A DNA stretch of 64,000 bases from Archilochus colubris (taxonomy: Eukaryota; Chordata; Aves; Apodiformes; Trochilidae). This document shows positions 24,386 through 37,300 of this stretch, piece by piece (position 1 is the stretch's first letter; every line of letters starts with the position of its first letter). The position numbers and the translations under genes are program-made. The stretch is from NCBI GenBank assembly GCA_023079485.1, contig CM041083.1, positions 59,979,847 to 60,043,846 of the forward strand. Reading direction: 5' to 3'. A model generated the notes under the pieces. That model did not search any database. It was not told the DNA's origin and was given only the letters and a program-made list of their open reading frames with translations.

Positions 24386-27111
24386 GATAGTGAATGCCTA
24401 GAAGGTGCTTGGAAAAAGCAAGGGGAGGACAGTATAAAGGTGGGATTTGACTGAAGTGTTCTTTCATTCCTTCTTTCACGGGGTTTTTCATCTGGAATGA
24501 CAGCTGTCACCATGCATCGTAAAAGGCAATGCCAAGAAAATTAGATATATTTCTTGAAAGTGTTAAACAGAGTGTTACTGCTGTTTAAAACCATCCATAA
24601 CTCTACAGACTGGTTAGACTGGCTATAAAGCATAACTCAAATCAATTTTTGCGCATCTAAGTGGTGATGGCAGGGTTGTCAGGTTAATCAGCAAAGTCAG
24701 GTTCCAGAGGAGTAAAATGACTGTCTGAAGGTCAGCATATCTTGCTGCCTTACAGCAGCTGAATCCTTGTGATGAGTCTGGGGATTAGAGGTGATAAACA
24801 TCACAAAGTGTTGCCTTAAAGGACATGCCCTGCTTCCCTGGGAAGCCACAGCTAGATTTCTCATCTACTTGCATGATGATACAAATCTCAGAAAGTTCAG
24901 GGCATATTACTTGGTTCACTGATTGCCCTCATTTTTATGTTGCCTTCCCTCCCAAAGGGAGTCTAAAGTATATTATGGATGGTAGAGCTGTCACCGTGTA
25001 TCTTGACCCAGAGGTTCGAGAGGCAGCAGGCAGAGAGAAGCTGTGCACAACATGATGTGGGAGAGATTTTGGCAGAAGTTATCAAAACAAGCATTTGAAA
25101 GTTGCGTTTGCCAAGAGATTCTGGATTTCCAGGCAAAGGCAACACTTTAAAGCTCTTATCTGAATGATCCACACACAGCTAGCTAGATTGAATTCACAAT
25201 TCCACTGAATATTTCATTGCAATCAGCAGGGAGGGAGCTGCACTCCTGTGCTTGTGAGTAGAGAGGCTCAGGGAAGGTTGGAAGAGAGCAATGTCCTCTC
25301 TTCTAAGTTAATAGACCTCTTTTTTTTCATAAATATTTCTGTTGTTATATTTCTGCATTTGAGAGTGAGCCCTCCAGAAACTTAAATACCATGCTTAGCC
25401 CTTGCTGTACAGTTGCTTCTTTTGGCAGAGCTGGGCTCACTGTTCTTGAGCTTCTGATTACAGGATATGTATTTTTCATTTTTAATTCCTTGGTGTGTCT
25501 TTACTTAAATTACCTCCTTCCTTGCCAGCAGTGGAGGCTATGTCCCACCACAAAGTAATTGCTAGCACTGGAGATGTGCATCTCCCTTCTTCACCCGCTC
25601 AGCTTGTGCCCAGTGCCTGTGTGCTGGGTGCCTGGGTGGTTTTATTAGCAAGGGCAGGGAGCAGCACTGGGGCCCTAAGCTTCCTCTTGCTTTTGTTACC
25701 TGTTTGCAGCTGAACTCTGTTGACATCTCACCAGCTTGCTACCTTCAGACGTGTAAGGGTCTTGTGTCAGCCTTGCAGACTGCTGGTGGCCAAGCCACAG
25801 CCCTGTGGCTGCCTCTCACCGTGCTGATGAAGCATGGGGTTAATTCAGAGCTCTATAGCTGTTTACTATAGCCACGCTGTGTACGTGCTGGCTCTCTGCT
25901 TTAAGTCATATATGCAGCAAATTCTCTGTATGAAGGCAGGAGAAAGCTTTTAAAGGAAGATCAGCACTCTTTTATGTTTATTTGGCCTCGGATTCCAGCT
26001 GCTTGATTTATGAAGTTGTGTCAGAGTACTGTGTTGTATGCTGTTCAGATGCAGTGCAGCTGGTGTTGGGTACTCTCCTGTGAGAGAAAAGAACTTATGA
26101 CTGAATTGTTATAATAGGGGTGGGTAATTATTTTTTTAGGCAGAATTACAACTGCCAAAAATGCATTTGATTTTTTTTTTCATTATTTTTAAGTGGGGTT
26201 TTAAATAGTCTCGTGGCATTATTTTAAATATTGCATCCTCCCAAGTTCTCAAGCCTCCATCACATGTTAGACCTGACAGAATAAGCTAAACAAGCTGCCT
26301 CATGAATGGAAATGGGGAGCTAACAACTTACAATGCCAATCTGTTTCCAGTTCTTGACAGTGCAGGTCAAACTTTTCAGCTTTGTCCAGTGAAAAGTTTC
26401 ATGACTTTCTACTGATAGTGGGCTTGCAGTGGGTGGAACTGGGGGACACTTCTGCCAGCTTGTGATGCACATTTCATCACTGCCATTCAAAATCCACATG
26501 CTATGCTGTGGCTTCCAGAGTCTCTGGGAAGGACATCAGCATGTTCATCATAGCACTTGGTGCTCCTATAAAATCAAAGCCTTAATCCTCTTTTAAATCT
26601 TACAAAACGAATCCTTGAGGTAAAAATTTGTAAGTTGTGAGTGTGAAAAATCCTTTGTTCTTAAAAGTATGATATCAGCTCTGGGTATTTGATGATTGCA
26701 AGCAGTAGAAGGAGCTGAAGTCTGTCTAACATTCTTTCTACAAGGAGGAATAAAACAGTCAGTAGGCATTAGCGTTTGTGGGGCATGGCTCCCTGGCTGC
26801 TTTACTCAGTGGCTTGTTTAGTCGTGTTCTGCTGTGTTTTAGCAGCTTTCAGCAATGTACAGTGATTAGTGCTCTGTGTCTTTCCTCGCTGCTCCTCTCT
26901 GTATCCTGGGGCTAGGATTAGGTTACAGCCCTGAAATGGCACGGCTGTCTGCATTGACTGAGAGCTGAATAGCAAGGGCAGAGTTTTGTTGATGGATTGA
27001 AATGCCTTCTGTGTTTGTTTGCCTTCTCCGGAGGAGGGATGACATTATTTTCATTTGTAGTGTTTCTGTCTCCGACCTAAACATGTGGTGTCCAATTTCC
27101 TTCCCTGGCAG

Positions 27112-27278
27112 GTGACCTGGAAAATGAGGAATGGTGTCTGGGTACAGAGCTGACTGCAGCAGCAATAAAGACTGAGCCAGTGTTGTGTGAGACATCAGGC
27201 CTGGCTCCCTCAGTGAGTCTCACTGTCACAGCCACATCACTGGAGGGAGAACAAGCTGAGCTACAGACGGATGCCCTG
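27112..27278 (+). CDS. CREB3L2: CREB3L2 exon 3
   Basis: The 167-bp exon follows acceptor TTCCCTGGCAG and precedes donor CCCTG|GTACAT. Joined to exon 2 it reads GDLENEEW, then AAAIKTEPV and LAPSVSLTVTATSLE, about residues 107-162. The human protein has matching IKTEPV and VPSVTLTITA blocks at the same place. IKTE fits the sumoylation consensus psi-K-x-E; modification here is inference. The frame runs on past the donor, but the following residues do not resemble the family. Confidence 0.93.
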
Positions 27279-28325
27279 GTACATGCAGATTTTCCTTCTC
27301 CTCTCTGTCCAATTAGCTACAGATTTCCTAAGATTTCACACCACTGTATTCTCTTTGTAACTCACCAGTCTCCTGCCAGTGGAGGAGGAAGCATGACTGT
27401 TCTCAGTCCCCAGGGCGCAATGTCACTCCAGGCTGGGTGGAGTTAGTATATGCTGAGAATAAATGCTTCCCCTTGGATGGGGATCCGAAATAGGTGAAAC
27501 AGAAATTAATCTATGAGAAAATGAAGAAAATGAAATATAAATTTTCCATAATCCTCTTCCAGTCTGAAGGTGCTGTCCCTTGTACACAGTCCTGCTGTAG
27601 CTTGGGATGCTGTAATTTGGCAAGAGCATATTGGGACTAGCTGGTGTCTCACTACTGTTGCACAGATTAGTTACACAGGCTATTGAGAGAGATTTTAGGC
27701 TGCAATGAGCATAATGATGTGCAAGGCTGACTTCCTCAAGCCTGGGACTGTAGCAGATAGGCAGACTCTGAGCAACAGCTTGTCAGCCTGGTGCCTCTGC
27801 CATGTCAACATGGCAAGCCAGATGTCTTCCAGACTTCAGTCAGCTATGACTCTCTCTTTTCCTCCTCCTCCTCCTTGGGTCTGACAGTGTGGTGCTGGGT
27901 GATGGGCACTTTGCTCTTGCCCCCAGATGACAACTGAGTATTGAACTCTCCTCCACTTCCAGGGATGGTTCTGTCTCTGCTCAGAGAGGCTGTGCGGTCC
28001 GGCAAATCCTAGCATTAGCTCTGTTGCTAAGAGAAGTAATTTGAGTGGGCTGCACACTAGCTTTCAGTCTGAAATGTCATCTCTGAGGCATAATCCTTTA
28101 TTTAGCTAAATATAGTAGTAAGAAAAGCCACAGTGGGAGTAGTTAGGGCAGTATTTTCTGTAGCCTGGTTTAGAAAACCGTGTGAAACAGTTAAAGCTTT
28201 GCCTGTAGCAGGGCAGGAGGAGAGGGAACATCTCCATTTATGGAGAAGTCATCCTTGCATCCATCTCTTTAAGACTTTTAAGATGTATGCTTTGGGTTTT
28301 CATGATGTTACTTTGTCTTTTCTAG
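27279..28325 (+). other. CREB3L2: CREB3L2 intron 3
   Basis: A 1,047-bp GT-AG intron ending TTTGTCTTTTCTAG. No repeat or other element was recognised in it. Confidence 0.9.
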
Positions 28326-28413
28326 ATGAAACCGCTGAGCCAGAAAGTTCTTCCAGAGATTAAACTGGAGCCCCACGAAGTGGATCAGTTCCTCAACCTC
28401 TCTTCTAAGGAAG
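28326..28413 (+). CDS. CREB3L2: CREB3L2 exon 4
   Basis: An 88-bp exon in phase 0 at its start and phase 1 at its end (AAGGAAG|GTCTGT). It encodes MKPLSQKVLPEIKLEPHEV followed by DQFLNLSSKE, about residues 163-191. The block IKLEPHEVDQFLN is a hallmark of CREB3L2 and holds a second psi-K-x-E motif. It is not a translation start despite opening with ATG; the frame enters from exon 3. Confidence 0.95.
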
Positions 28414-30207
28414 GTCTGTTAATTACCAACCCCAAATGCAGGGGAAGACAACCATAATGGACACTTTACCCTATGATTAAATATTTGGATTCCTTGTTCA
28501 CCATGTTAATCTATTTAGGCTGAAGCTGTTGCCTTCTAGGGATTTAACTCAGGCTGTTGAGGATCCAGCCTCTTTGACCCAGTTATGTGCTTGTTTTTTT
28601 TTCCATTGCTCATCACAAAGAAAATGAATCCTTCTTATCTGTATAAAATAATGTAAATGATTTTACAGTTGCAGGAGGGAGATTGAATTCTTAAATACAG
28701 GATTATTTAGGCTGGAAGTGAAATCAATTGGAAAGGACTTAACTAAGTAATAGAAAACATGAAGAGCATAAGTGGAAACTTTACCATTTTAACTTCTGAC
28801 ACAAAAACAAGGATGTGAGTTTATATGAAATTTAAAGTTAGGTGGATCTCTTTGTATTAGTTTTAGCATATTAGTTTTAATAGTTTTTAAGAATGACCAT
28901 GACTACTTTCACCAATCTATAAATTAGGAAGGAGAATGATCCCTGTCCTGAAAGTTAAACAGTTTTGTGACATGTAATCTGCCAACTCAAGGAAAGTTTG
29001 CAAGAGTCAAATATTTCGGCTGAAATTGGAGCAGATAACTGCACCTCAATTAGGAATACTTGATATTGTGCTAGTGAAGTCATTTATGTAGGTGGTTAGA
29101 ATTGCACTAGGGATAGAAGCAAGTGATGCAGCAGGTGGAAAAAGGGAAGCTACTTCTCAACACAGGGTATAGATTCCACTCCTCAGATTGTGAGCTTAAG
29201 GGCCTTGCTCTTTTTCATGTGTGTGTCTTCTTGTGGCAACTACTAGAGTTAAGATGCTAGATGAAAAGAGGTCATGTATAATAGCTTTTTTTTGGTACTA
29301 TTTTTCTTCCTTCCTCCCCCACCACCCATTTGATCTTTTTAACTCAAATTTGCAAAGTACAACAGAAGTGGAAGGTGGCAAATCAGCCCCGTGTCTTTCT
29401 ACTCACAATTTCCATTGCTGCAAATCTATCTCAGAGAAAAAAACGACTTGTTTATGGCTGTTCTGAACATCTGTTAAATTGTCCATGTAATATGAGAGTA
29501 GATGAAACATTGTCCTGTTTCTCTTGGTCCAGACCCATTTGTTCACAAGCATCACTTCACTATCCACATCCACCAAAGGTTCCTTTGGCTGCAAAGGCTA
29601 TTTGGCCCAGTAGAGGTTATCTTATGGCCCTGGATAGTACAGTGTGAGAGAGGTTCCTGTGCTTTTCCTGGTCAATCAGTGCATTAAAGCTTTTGCTGTT
29701 GCTAGGTTGTCAGTTCTTCCAGCTGGAGGACCAAATGAAGCCCTTAAGGGGCAGATTATTTCTCTCCTCCCTATTCACATAACACCTTGGATGTGATCCC
29801 TTCTCTTGAAAAATACTGGTGGTTTGTTTCATCCGCAGCAACATGAGGAAAGGCTGTTAGTTTTGGAGAGAAAGTGCAGTGAGAAAGTCTCAGAGCCCCT
29901 CTGTACTTGTACTGGACACTTACACTTAAACCTCAAAAAAGAGGCTGAAATGTAGGTAGAAATAATTGGAGCATATGTGCAGAGCTTTGTTTTTTCTCTT
30001 GAACCTAAAGATAGCTGCTGCTCTTCATTCCTCCTTTGGAGACCTGCGTGCTCTGAAAATCTTTTTAAGTTGCCACTTTTGCTTGACTGATTTTTAGCAG
30101 GCAGACCTAGTCTTGGAAATGGGGGAGGGTAGTGATGGTGGTCGCTTCAGTGGAACTTTAAATGAGCACCTCAAAACCTCGTGTTGTATTTCTCTATTGC
30201 CATTTAG
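28414..30207 (+). other. CREB3L2: CREB3L2 intron 4
   Basis: A GT-AG intron of 1,794 bp ending CTATTGCCATTTAG. No mobile element or other feature was recognised in it. Confidence 0.9.
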
Positions 30208-30389
30208 TAGTGGATCCCCTGCATTTGCCTCCAACCCCTCCCAGCAGCCATGGCAGTGACTCTGAGGGAGGGCAGAGCCCAGCTCGATCGCTCCCTCCTT
30301 CCAGCCCAATCCAGCTGCAGGCCTCATCCAAGGTGACATCACGTACAGCTTCAGCACTCTCCAATTCCCCTCTCCTGACTGCACCACAT
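30208..30389 (+). CDS. CREB3L2: CREB3L2 exon 5: Pro/Ser-rich region with TPPSS motif
   Basis: A 182-bp exon, entered with one base carried from exon 4 and ending in phase 0 at CCACAT|GTAAGT. It encodes about residues 192-252, beginning [25 protein letters not shown] and ending [18 protein letters not shown] fits the TPxxS form of an FBXW7 phosphodegron, and FBXW7 control of BBF2H7 is known from the literature. The middle of the exon is Ser/Pro/Gln-rich and low in complexity, as in orthologues, and is probably disordered. Confidence 0.95.
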
Positions 30390-31058
30390 GTAAGTTGGGC
30401 TGGCTTTTCCCAGCATCTATCTACCTGTCTTTTTTTTTTTTTTTTTTTTTTTTTGTTTTAATTACAGGTTTTGCCATGGATTTGCTAAGACTGTTATTCT
30501 TCCGAGAAACCCATCTCTGGTCAAAACTGCAGATCCAGTAGTTCTTGCTCACTGGTCTGCTCTGTTCCCACAGAGAACAGCTTGTGCCACTCCTCTAAGT
30601 TTAGACAGGATTCAACAGTGTTATTAGGTTTCTCCCACTATGGATTGTGTTCTGCATTAGGGCCCAGCCCTGCTGGGTTAACTTGTCCCTGGTAGATCTG
30701 AATCTATCATCTTGTTTTGTCAAAAGCCAGTGGTGATCTTTAGGGAGGGATTTTCTGTAGCATTTCTCCTCTGTCTCTTTTCCTGTTTGAGCCAAGGGAA
30801 GTTTTACTGTTGGCATCAGTGCGTGCAGAGCTGGGCTGAGATCAACTCTTTTGAAGGAATCCTGTCCCAAAGGTTTGGTCTCTGAATCGAAGCTATCTGA
30901 AAGGTCTTCGCCTTCCATGCATTCCCAATTGCAAGAAACTGCTGTGTTAGTAGGCAGAGTCCTCTCTGATGTGGGAGAGCTGCTGCATCTCTGCCTTAGC
31001 ACCCTCTTCTCTAGGGCTGTGTAAGCTTACTGTTAAATCATCTCTATGACCCTTGCAG
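30390..31058 (+). other. CREB3L2: CREB3L2 intron 5
   Basis: A 669-bp GT-AG intron. A run of about 25 T lies at 30430-30454, about 40 bp after the donor. Nothing else was recognised. Confidence 0.9.
30430..30454 (+). repeat. Poly(T) tract
   Basis: A run of 25 T, about 40 bases downstream of the exon 5 donor. Confidence 0.9.
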
Positions 31059-31205
31059 AAATTACAGGGGACTGGCCCGCTGATCCTGACAGAGGAGGAG
31101 AAGAGAACACTGATAGCAGAGGGGTACCCAATCCCTACCAAACTGCCCCTGACAAAAGCAGAAGAGAAGGTGCTGAAGAAAATTCGCAGGAAAATAAAGA
31201 ACAAG
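31059..31205 (+). CDS. CREB3L2: CREB3L2 exon 6: pre-basic segment and start of the basic region
   Basis: A 147-bp exon of exactly 49 codons, phase 0 at both ends (CTTGCAG|AAATTA and AACAAG|GTAAAA), about residues 253-301. It reads [20 protein letters not shown] followed by [20 protein letters not shown]. The first part is the conserved block just before the bZIP that the CREB3 family shares. The [10 protein letters not shown] end is the first half of the DNA-binding basic region, and its last Asn is the invariant bZIP asparagine. Confidence 0.97.
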
Positions 31206-32896
31206 GTAAAAGTTAGCTTTGCTGAGGAGTTTCTACTCATCTTTCATATAAAAAAAAATGCTGCAATAGCTCTGCAGTAATGGTCTGTGTACTGTTGAAT
31301 GCTGTAAGATGTCTTTTAACAAAGTGTTGTTCTTTGTTCCTAAACACATCCATCAAATTGTCTGTCACTGTGACAGTGTGCCTCTGTTTAGGTATTTACC
31401 TGAACACATGAACAATAGAGTATTTAGCAAGCAAGGTATCAAGTTGCTGTCGCTTGACTTCACTTTAAGAACAGTACAACCCTATCCTTATGGTAGGCAA
31501 AGACCTCTGTATTCTTTCTGTGGTGATGAAGGTGTTCTTTCTGCTGTTTCATGTTTTAAAATTTGACTGTGTATTTCAGTGCCCTAGTCTTTTGATCACT
31601 GAATTCTGTGACCTTTAAATGAATGGTTGGTACCAAGGCTGTGAAATGCCTTATAGGTATTTTCTTTTCTCCAGCACAGGGGAAGGGAGGAAAGCATTTT
31701 ATTTCAGACCCAGCAAACTCACTTGTTCTAGAGGATATTAGCACATCTTTGAAGATTAATGCATTCTGTTGTTGGTTTTGCAGATAGAGGTGTAAATCTG
31801 CCCACACTGAATTAAAAGTTGCTCTTGTAATATACTTTTTTTCAAAAGTTTTGGAAGTGACCTTGTGTGTTTTATGTACTGCTTTCATATAATCAGAGTT
31901 ATTTATATTGGAGGGGATGTCTGGAGGTCCTTTAGTCCAACTCCTTGCTTTGAAAGGAGAGTCATCTTAGAACAAAGTGCTTAGGGATTTGTCATGTTTC
32001 ACTATCTCAAAGGTTAAAAAGTCCCCAGCATTTCTGGGTGATCTTTTCCCTGATTAGGCCACTCTTGTGGTAAAAACAAATTAGAATTCTAATGTCCCTT
32101 GTTGCAACTTGCATTTGATGCCTCTTGCCATTTTGCTGTATGCCTCTGAAAAGACTCTGTGACATCCTCTTTGCTACATGAAGTAGCTGATGACAGCGAT
32201 AGGATTCCCTCCTTGGCCCTAAATCTGAACAAATACAGCTTCTCCACCTCTCCTGATATGGCATTTGCTCCATCATACTTATTATAGGAGTGGTCCTTCT
32301 CTGGGATGCTTCTGTACATCCGAAGTATTTCTTTCAGAGACAGAAACTGTACACTGCACTGTGTACAGTGAACTGTGATCTTACAGGCACTGAATAGAGG
32401 GGAAGAACCACTTCTCTCGACCTTTTAGCTACAGTCTTGTTAACATAGACCTGGGCATTTTTGCTATGGGGCTGTATTACTAACTTATGTTTGACTTGTT
32501 CATCTGGACGTGCAAGATTTTTTCTACAAAGCTGCTTTCAGGCACATATAAGGGGTTTTTCTTCTCTCAGATGTAGGGCATGGTCTGGGGACCATCTTTT
32601 AGTATTTGGCATAGGTTATTCTCTCCAGATTAATCTGATGTGCTTTTTAAGGTTAGTTCTGTAAGAGCAAGGAACGATCTTCTTTGCTGCTGAGGGGAGC
32701 AGTCTTGCTTCAGCCTGTGGAAACAGAGCAAGGCAGTGCTTTGCTTACCAAAATAGAAAGGAGAACAGCATGGAGGCTTGAATCTAATAACATCAAGGCT
32801 CTACCAGTTCATTAATTCATTACTGATGTTGGTTTTGTTTTTTGTTTTTTTTTTTTCCTATGCAAATATTTGCTGTTTTTCTTCTTTTTCCCTTAG
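31206..32896 (+). other. CREB3L2: CREB3L2 intron 6
   Basis: A 1,691-bp GT-AG intron ending in a long T-rich tract and CCCTTAG. It holds a diverged CR1 copy on the - strand (about 31910-32345). A poly(T) run near 32837-32858 lies close to the acceptor. Confidence 0.9.
31910..32345 (-). mobile_element. Diverged CR1 LINE copy, reversed
   Basis: GGATGTCTGGAGGTCCTTTAG, AGTCCAACTCC, CCCTTGTTGCAACTTGCATT and GACAGCGATAGGATTCCCTC follow the reverse complement of the CR1 3' region. It is of the same older type as the copy at 14125-14480. Confidence 0.85.
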
Positions 32897-32955
32897 ATCT
32901 CTGCCCAGGAAAGTAGAAGGAAAAAGAAAGAATACATGGACAGTCTGGAAAAAAA
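32897..32955 (+). CDS. CREB3L2: CREB3L2 exon 7: basic region
   Basis: A 59-bp exon encoding ISAQESRRKKKEYMDSLEKK; the last Lys codon is completed by the first base of exon 8. Together with exon 6 this gives NKISAQESRRKK, which fits the bZIP N-x7-R signature. SLEKK carries the first zipper leucine. The donor is AAAAAA|GTAAGC. The other possible cut, one base later, has no GT, so this one was chosen. Confidence 0.96.
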
Positions 32956-34310
32956 GTAAGCCAGCCTCCTGCCTGTTCCAAGCAGTCCAATAGCAGTGGC
33001 TGCTGGATTGGGAAGGGATCCAGCTGTTGAGGCTGAGACTGCTTTGTGCACAGAGTGCCAGCTGCCATCTCGTGGTTATAACTAAGAAAAGGCCCTTCTT
33101 CTGGCTTGTGCTTGTATGTGTGCTGGGGTGCTGCATTCCTATCTGTGTCTACCTCCAGCACGTTGTTAACACACCAGCAGAGGCTTTGGTTTAAAGCAAG
33201 AAGGTTTAAATAAAGCAAAACCCATCTGTTGCCTCCTCCTCATGCAACTCTCAGGACCTCGTGGGTAGACAGTGTCCAGGGAAAGGTGGATTCAGGGTGG
33301 ATGTATTCTGTCTTCTAGAGCAGATGGAGACAGAAATAGGAAGTGGGTGAGTCAAGACTGCCTGGGAAAATAAGCAGGACTCGGGAAAACAGCATGTGAC
33401 CCATCAACTTCCTTTAGTGAGAATAAGCCAAAACCTCAGTTAGTGATTTATATCCCAAATTAATCTTTCTTCCAACATTTAAGTATTCTCGTATTTCTCT
33501 TACGTCACCAGACGGATCTGTTAAACCCCTTGTACTGTCTTTGGTGATATCCTATTTTTCCTATTTCTTTATGGGTGAGTCTTGCTTTCTCAAAGGTATT
33601 CTTGGGAAATTCCACCATATACATACAGATATCAAATCTATTGCCCTTTCCCTTTTTCCCTTCTTGAAGCTATTCTGGCTGGTTATGTTTGGCTTTTTAG
33701 GAGTACCATATTTTTACTTGGGCCTATTTTGTGGCATGTCATATGATGACCCACTGTAATTTATTCCAGGGCAGTGTTAAATCAGCACTCTCTTTGAAAT
33801 CAATCCTTCTGGCTTATTAATCTCCATAAACTTTAAATTTGAGGATCTGATTTCAGAAGTGTGGCATTTGCTACATTGCTTGGCACGTCTCATTCTAGCA
33901 ATGAAATGCACACATTGAACACCTTTGCAGAAAAAAAGCCAAACTTGCTAACAACATAGACATAACATGTTTTGTGACTTTTAAACTATCTGTACCATGC
34001 CCTGATGCACAGAGAATATTTGAACAGGATCTTTGCTATTGCTATTTCAAGAGGCAAAAAGTAGTTACAGCCCATCCTGAGTGAGCTGCACCTGCTGGGA
34101 TGTAGTTGAGCCAAGATGATTAAGCAAGTGCTCTACAGCTGGTAGTATCTTTTGTGATGTTTTTTACACCATGAAGTATGATTGAAGATTAAGACTAAAG
34201 TTTGTAGGTGTAACTTTATGAAATGTAGTCAAGAGCATAGGGCTGTCTGTAAAAGTGAGTTTAAATAAATGATTTTTACATTCCTCTTTATTTCCTTGTT
34301 CTGTCTTCAG
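32956..34310 (+). other. CREB3L2: CREB3L2 intron 7
   Basis: A 1,355-bp GT-AG intron ending TGTTCTGTCTTCAG. No repeat element was recognised in it. Confidence 0.9.
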
Positions 34311-34379
34311 AGTTGAGACTTGTTCAAATGAAAATAGTGAGCTGCGTAAGAAAGTTGAAGTCCTGGAGAATACTAACAG
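34311..34379 (+). CDS. CREB3L2: CREB3L2 exon 8: leucine zipper
   Basis: A 69-bp exon reading VETCSNENSELRKKVEVLEN then TNR, about residues 322-344, with the final Arg codon split over the next intron (AACAG|GTAAGG). Heptad positions from exon 7 onward are Leu, Cys, Leu, Leu, Leu, Leu, so one zipper d-position is Cys; the human protein also has Cys in this segment. The zipper mediates dimerisation on CRE-like sites. Confidence 0.96.
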
Positions 34380-37300
34380 GTAAGGTTTGAAGGCAATAAA
34401 ACAAAGGTGTAGCATGACATTGTAGTGAATGTCTGGAAGCCAAGAGATTAACTGAAATGTGAGGAATAGCTGTATCTGATCTGGTTAATGTCAAAGAAAG
34501 ATAAGGAAGGCCAGTTATCAGGACTGCAGTGTGATAAAAAGCATAGTGTCTTTGATTTTGGGTCTTACACTGTCCCCCTAGCCTGTGGTATGCTTGAGAA
34601 ACTTTTTGTAACTCTTCTTTGAGTTCTTCTACAAGGAAATGTGTTACATAACAAACAAAAAACTTCAGCTCCACTCTCCAAATTGTCTTTGTTTAGTCAG
34701 AAACTGTTTTGACAGGAGACCTTGACCTGGAGCTTGACACTTGCAGAAATTACAATGCTGAAGTCCAGGAGTCATTATTAGTTCTTTCTGGGCTATGAGG
34801 TATCATTGGAATTATTGTGCACCCTTCTAGCCATCTCCCCCAGAATTTCCTTCATTTGGAGGGGAAAATCAACTTTTTGTTTCTTCATTTCTGAAGAAAT
34901 GGGTGACTCAGCGTTGGCTTCTCAAAGGACACGTGGCAGAAAATGTTCAGTAGCTGAGCTTTTAATCAAATGTTAATGGCAAGTGGAATGGCAGTCCTGG
35001 CTTGTGCTCACTGCGTTCCCACAACGGCAAACTCCAAGGAGTAGGTACTCTATAAACCCACTGTTCACACCTGGTTCAAGGCATTAGGAGTGATGTTGAA
35101 TATTACCACAGAACAGAACATGATGGCAGCACTGAAGTGTGGGAGGGGGATGGGTTTTGAAGAGAAGGCCCACAATCATGGAAAATGGCCCTAGAGCTTG
35201 TCTGGCAGCCAGTGTATTGCTAATTGAGTGGCATGTGTTGTTTCCAATCTCCACATTCAATCTCTAATTTCGTGGAGCCAGACCCTGTAGCACTGAAATT
35301 TGCTGGAGAGTCTCTCCCACACACTGCTCATGCATAAAGACATCTGCTGCTTCTTTGAGCAGAGCCAAACCAGTTCTGTGCCTCTTGTATCTTCCTCCAG
35401 GGTTTTATATAAAAGAACCAGGAGTTGTTCTGTAGGTGTAGAGTAGGGTTTTCTCTCCCAGGTTCTGTCCCAGGAGGTGCTGAATCCAGCTGCTCTAAGG
35501 AAGGGTGCAGCTGTGGATTAATCACTCAGGACAACATGCTGTCAAGCCTGGAGTTCTTCTCCCCACTCCAGCTAAATTTGGCCAGCTTTTTTTATCTCAA
35601 AGTTGTTGCAGATGTGGTCATGAGAACAGCTTTGTTGGTACTGTCTGTTGTTTTAGACAGGACCTTTAGCATCTTTTTTATTATTTCATTATCTTAATTC
35701 TCTTGTGCTAAGCACTTTTAAACTATATAGCTAATTGGATCCTTTGTAATCTTTGTGTGATGAGTTGCTTTTCTTCCCTCTGCAACAGCATTGGTACTGA
35801 TTTGTAATCTCCTGCAGAGAAGCTGATGTTCCTGACCCTCTGCACAGAAATTCTTCTAATTCATGGTGATGCTGTTTTTTAAATTTAGATACAAACCGTT
35901 GAAGCTTCACAATGAAGTACTGAGAAGTTTGTAAAAGTGCCTGCTTTCATCAAGCCAGAATTATGTAATATACCACATTATTGGGTTTTATGGATTGTTA
36001 TGGTTTTTTTCACCTTAACCCCAAAGAGACACTTTTCTTATTTAGAGTATAATTGTGCAACTGTCTCATTAAAAAAATGGTTTCAGGCCAGTGTTTAGTG
36101 TGCACTTTATCGACTTCTTACAGTGTATTCAAAATGTCTGGTTTCCTCATTGGTATTTGCATAGAGCCTTTATGTGGCATCCAGAAGGTGTTCAAATGTT
36201 TTTTTAATTTGTCTTTGCAGCATCCTGTACTTCCATCTCTTAAATACAGTCAAGAATCAAAGTTTAAAGCAATAATTTTCAAAATTATGCAGTGTCAGTT
36301 TATTCTTGAATGCCCAGATATAAATGTTTAGGACTTTATTTCTCCAAGTGCTTAGCACACACTCACACACATGTATCTTATTTAATATGCCCAAAACAGA
36401 GCCTCGGGTGGCTTTAGTTGCAACTTAAAGTGTTCAATGCAGTAAAAAATAATGATGTTGTTGAAGGTCTAATCTTAAAGATATACGAACACTAGAGCTG
36501 GTCTTTTATTGTGAAAAATTGTAAGAGTGGAAGAAAGATAACAGGAATGTATGAGCTGTGACTACATGTAAAATTGCTTAAGCATTCAGTGTGGATTTGA
36601 AGACAAAGTTAGGGTTTTTTACAGTATTGGAAAATTTGCCTATACCTGCTTACTGAAAAGTTTATGTTTATGTATATGCTGTTACTCAGTATCATATTTT
36701 TATAGTCTGGCTGGAGCTGAGAGGAACTGAAAGGAAATTTCCAAAGCATACAACCATTGAACAGCAAAGTTTTCTTTCAGTATGTGCCATCAGTATTTTA
36801 GACCATGTTATTCTATCTATGAAACATCTTTTGTACAGAGACATACCTAAGGCTTCAGGGAAACCCTGCTTGCATTTCAAAATCTGGCTCCAAACCGTAG
36901 AAACACTAGGATTTCTTCTGGTAAAAATGTTCCTGTGTTATTCTCAGTAACATGAAAAAATTTAGAAGAATCTTCCCTGAGAGCCTGTTTTAGCCTGAAA
37001 TTCTGAATCTGAAAAGATGTCATGTAAAAGGTGCAAGTGTGGTCAAAACCTTTGCATCCAGAAGCATCTCCTTTAAGGTTTATGCATCTTAAAAAGCAAG
37101 GCAGGAGGCTGAGGATCAAGATGCAGGGGAGTTCTTCATTCTCATTACTCTGAGTGGGTGACTGCAGCATTTTTGACATCTTTAGTATTAGAACACTAGC
37201 ATATGTTTCCTCTCTGAATTTATGTGACTCAGTCCTTTAAAAGAAATCCATCCAAGTTTCTTTCTAGGCCATTTGTTCAAAATTAAGGAAGCACATTATT

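Larger units (their letters stand above)
13769..27111 (+). other. CREB3L2: CREB3L2 intron 2
   Basis: A GT-AG intron of about 13.3 kb with no supported exon. It contains a diverged CR1 (about 14125-14480, +), an ancient CR1 fragment (about 18935-19410, -), a CR1 3' end (about 22827-23108, +) and a CR1 fragment (about 24174-24385, -). It also has an imperfect hairpin at 15300-15347, an AT-rich stretch at 18220-18360, a four-copy 12-bp tandem repeat at 18051-18099 and a perfect palindrome at 21162-21185. A frame open for about 1 kb with a single stop (19352-20356) is treated under findings. Confidence 0.9.

Noticed and set aside
11994..26828. The 15-mer TTGTTTAGTCGTGTT occurring at 11994 and 26814
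   Set aside because: One or two exact 15-base matches are expected by chance in 64 kb, and the flanks do not align.
28326..28328. ATG at the start of exon 4 as an alternative translation start
   Set aside because: The frame enters continuously from exon 3 across a good acceptor, and the family has coding sequence on both sides.
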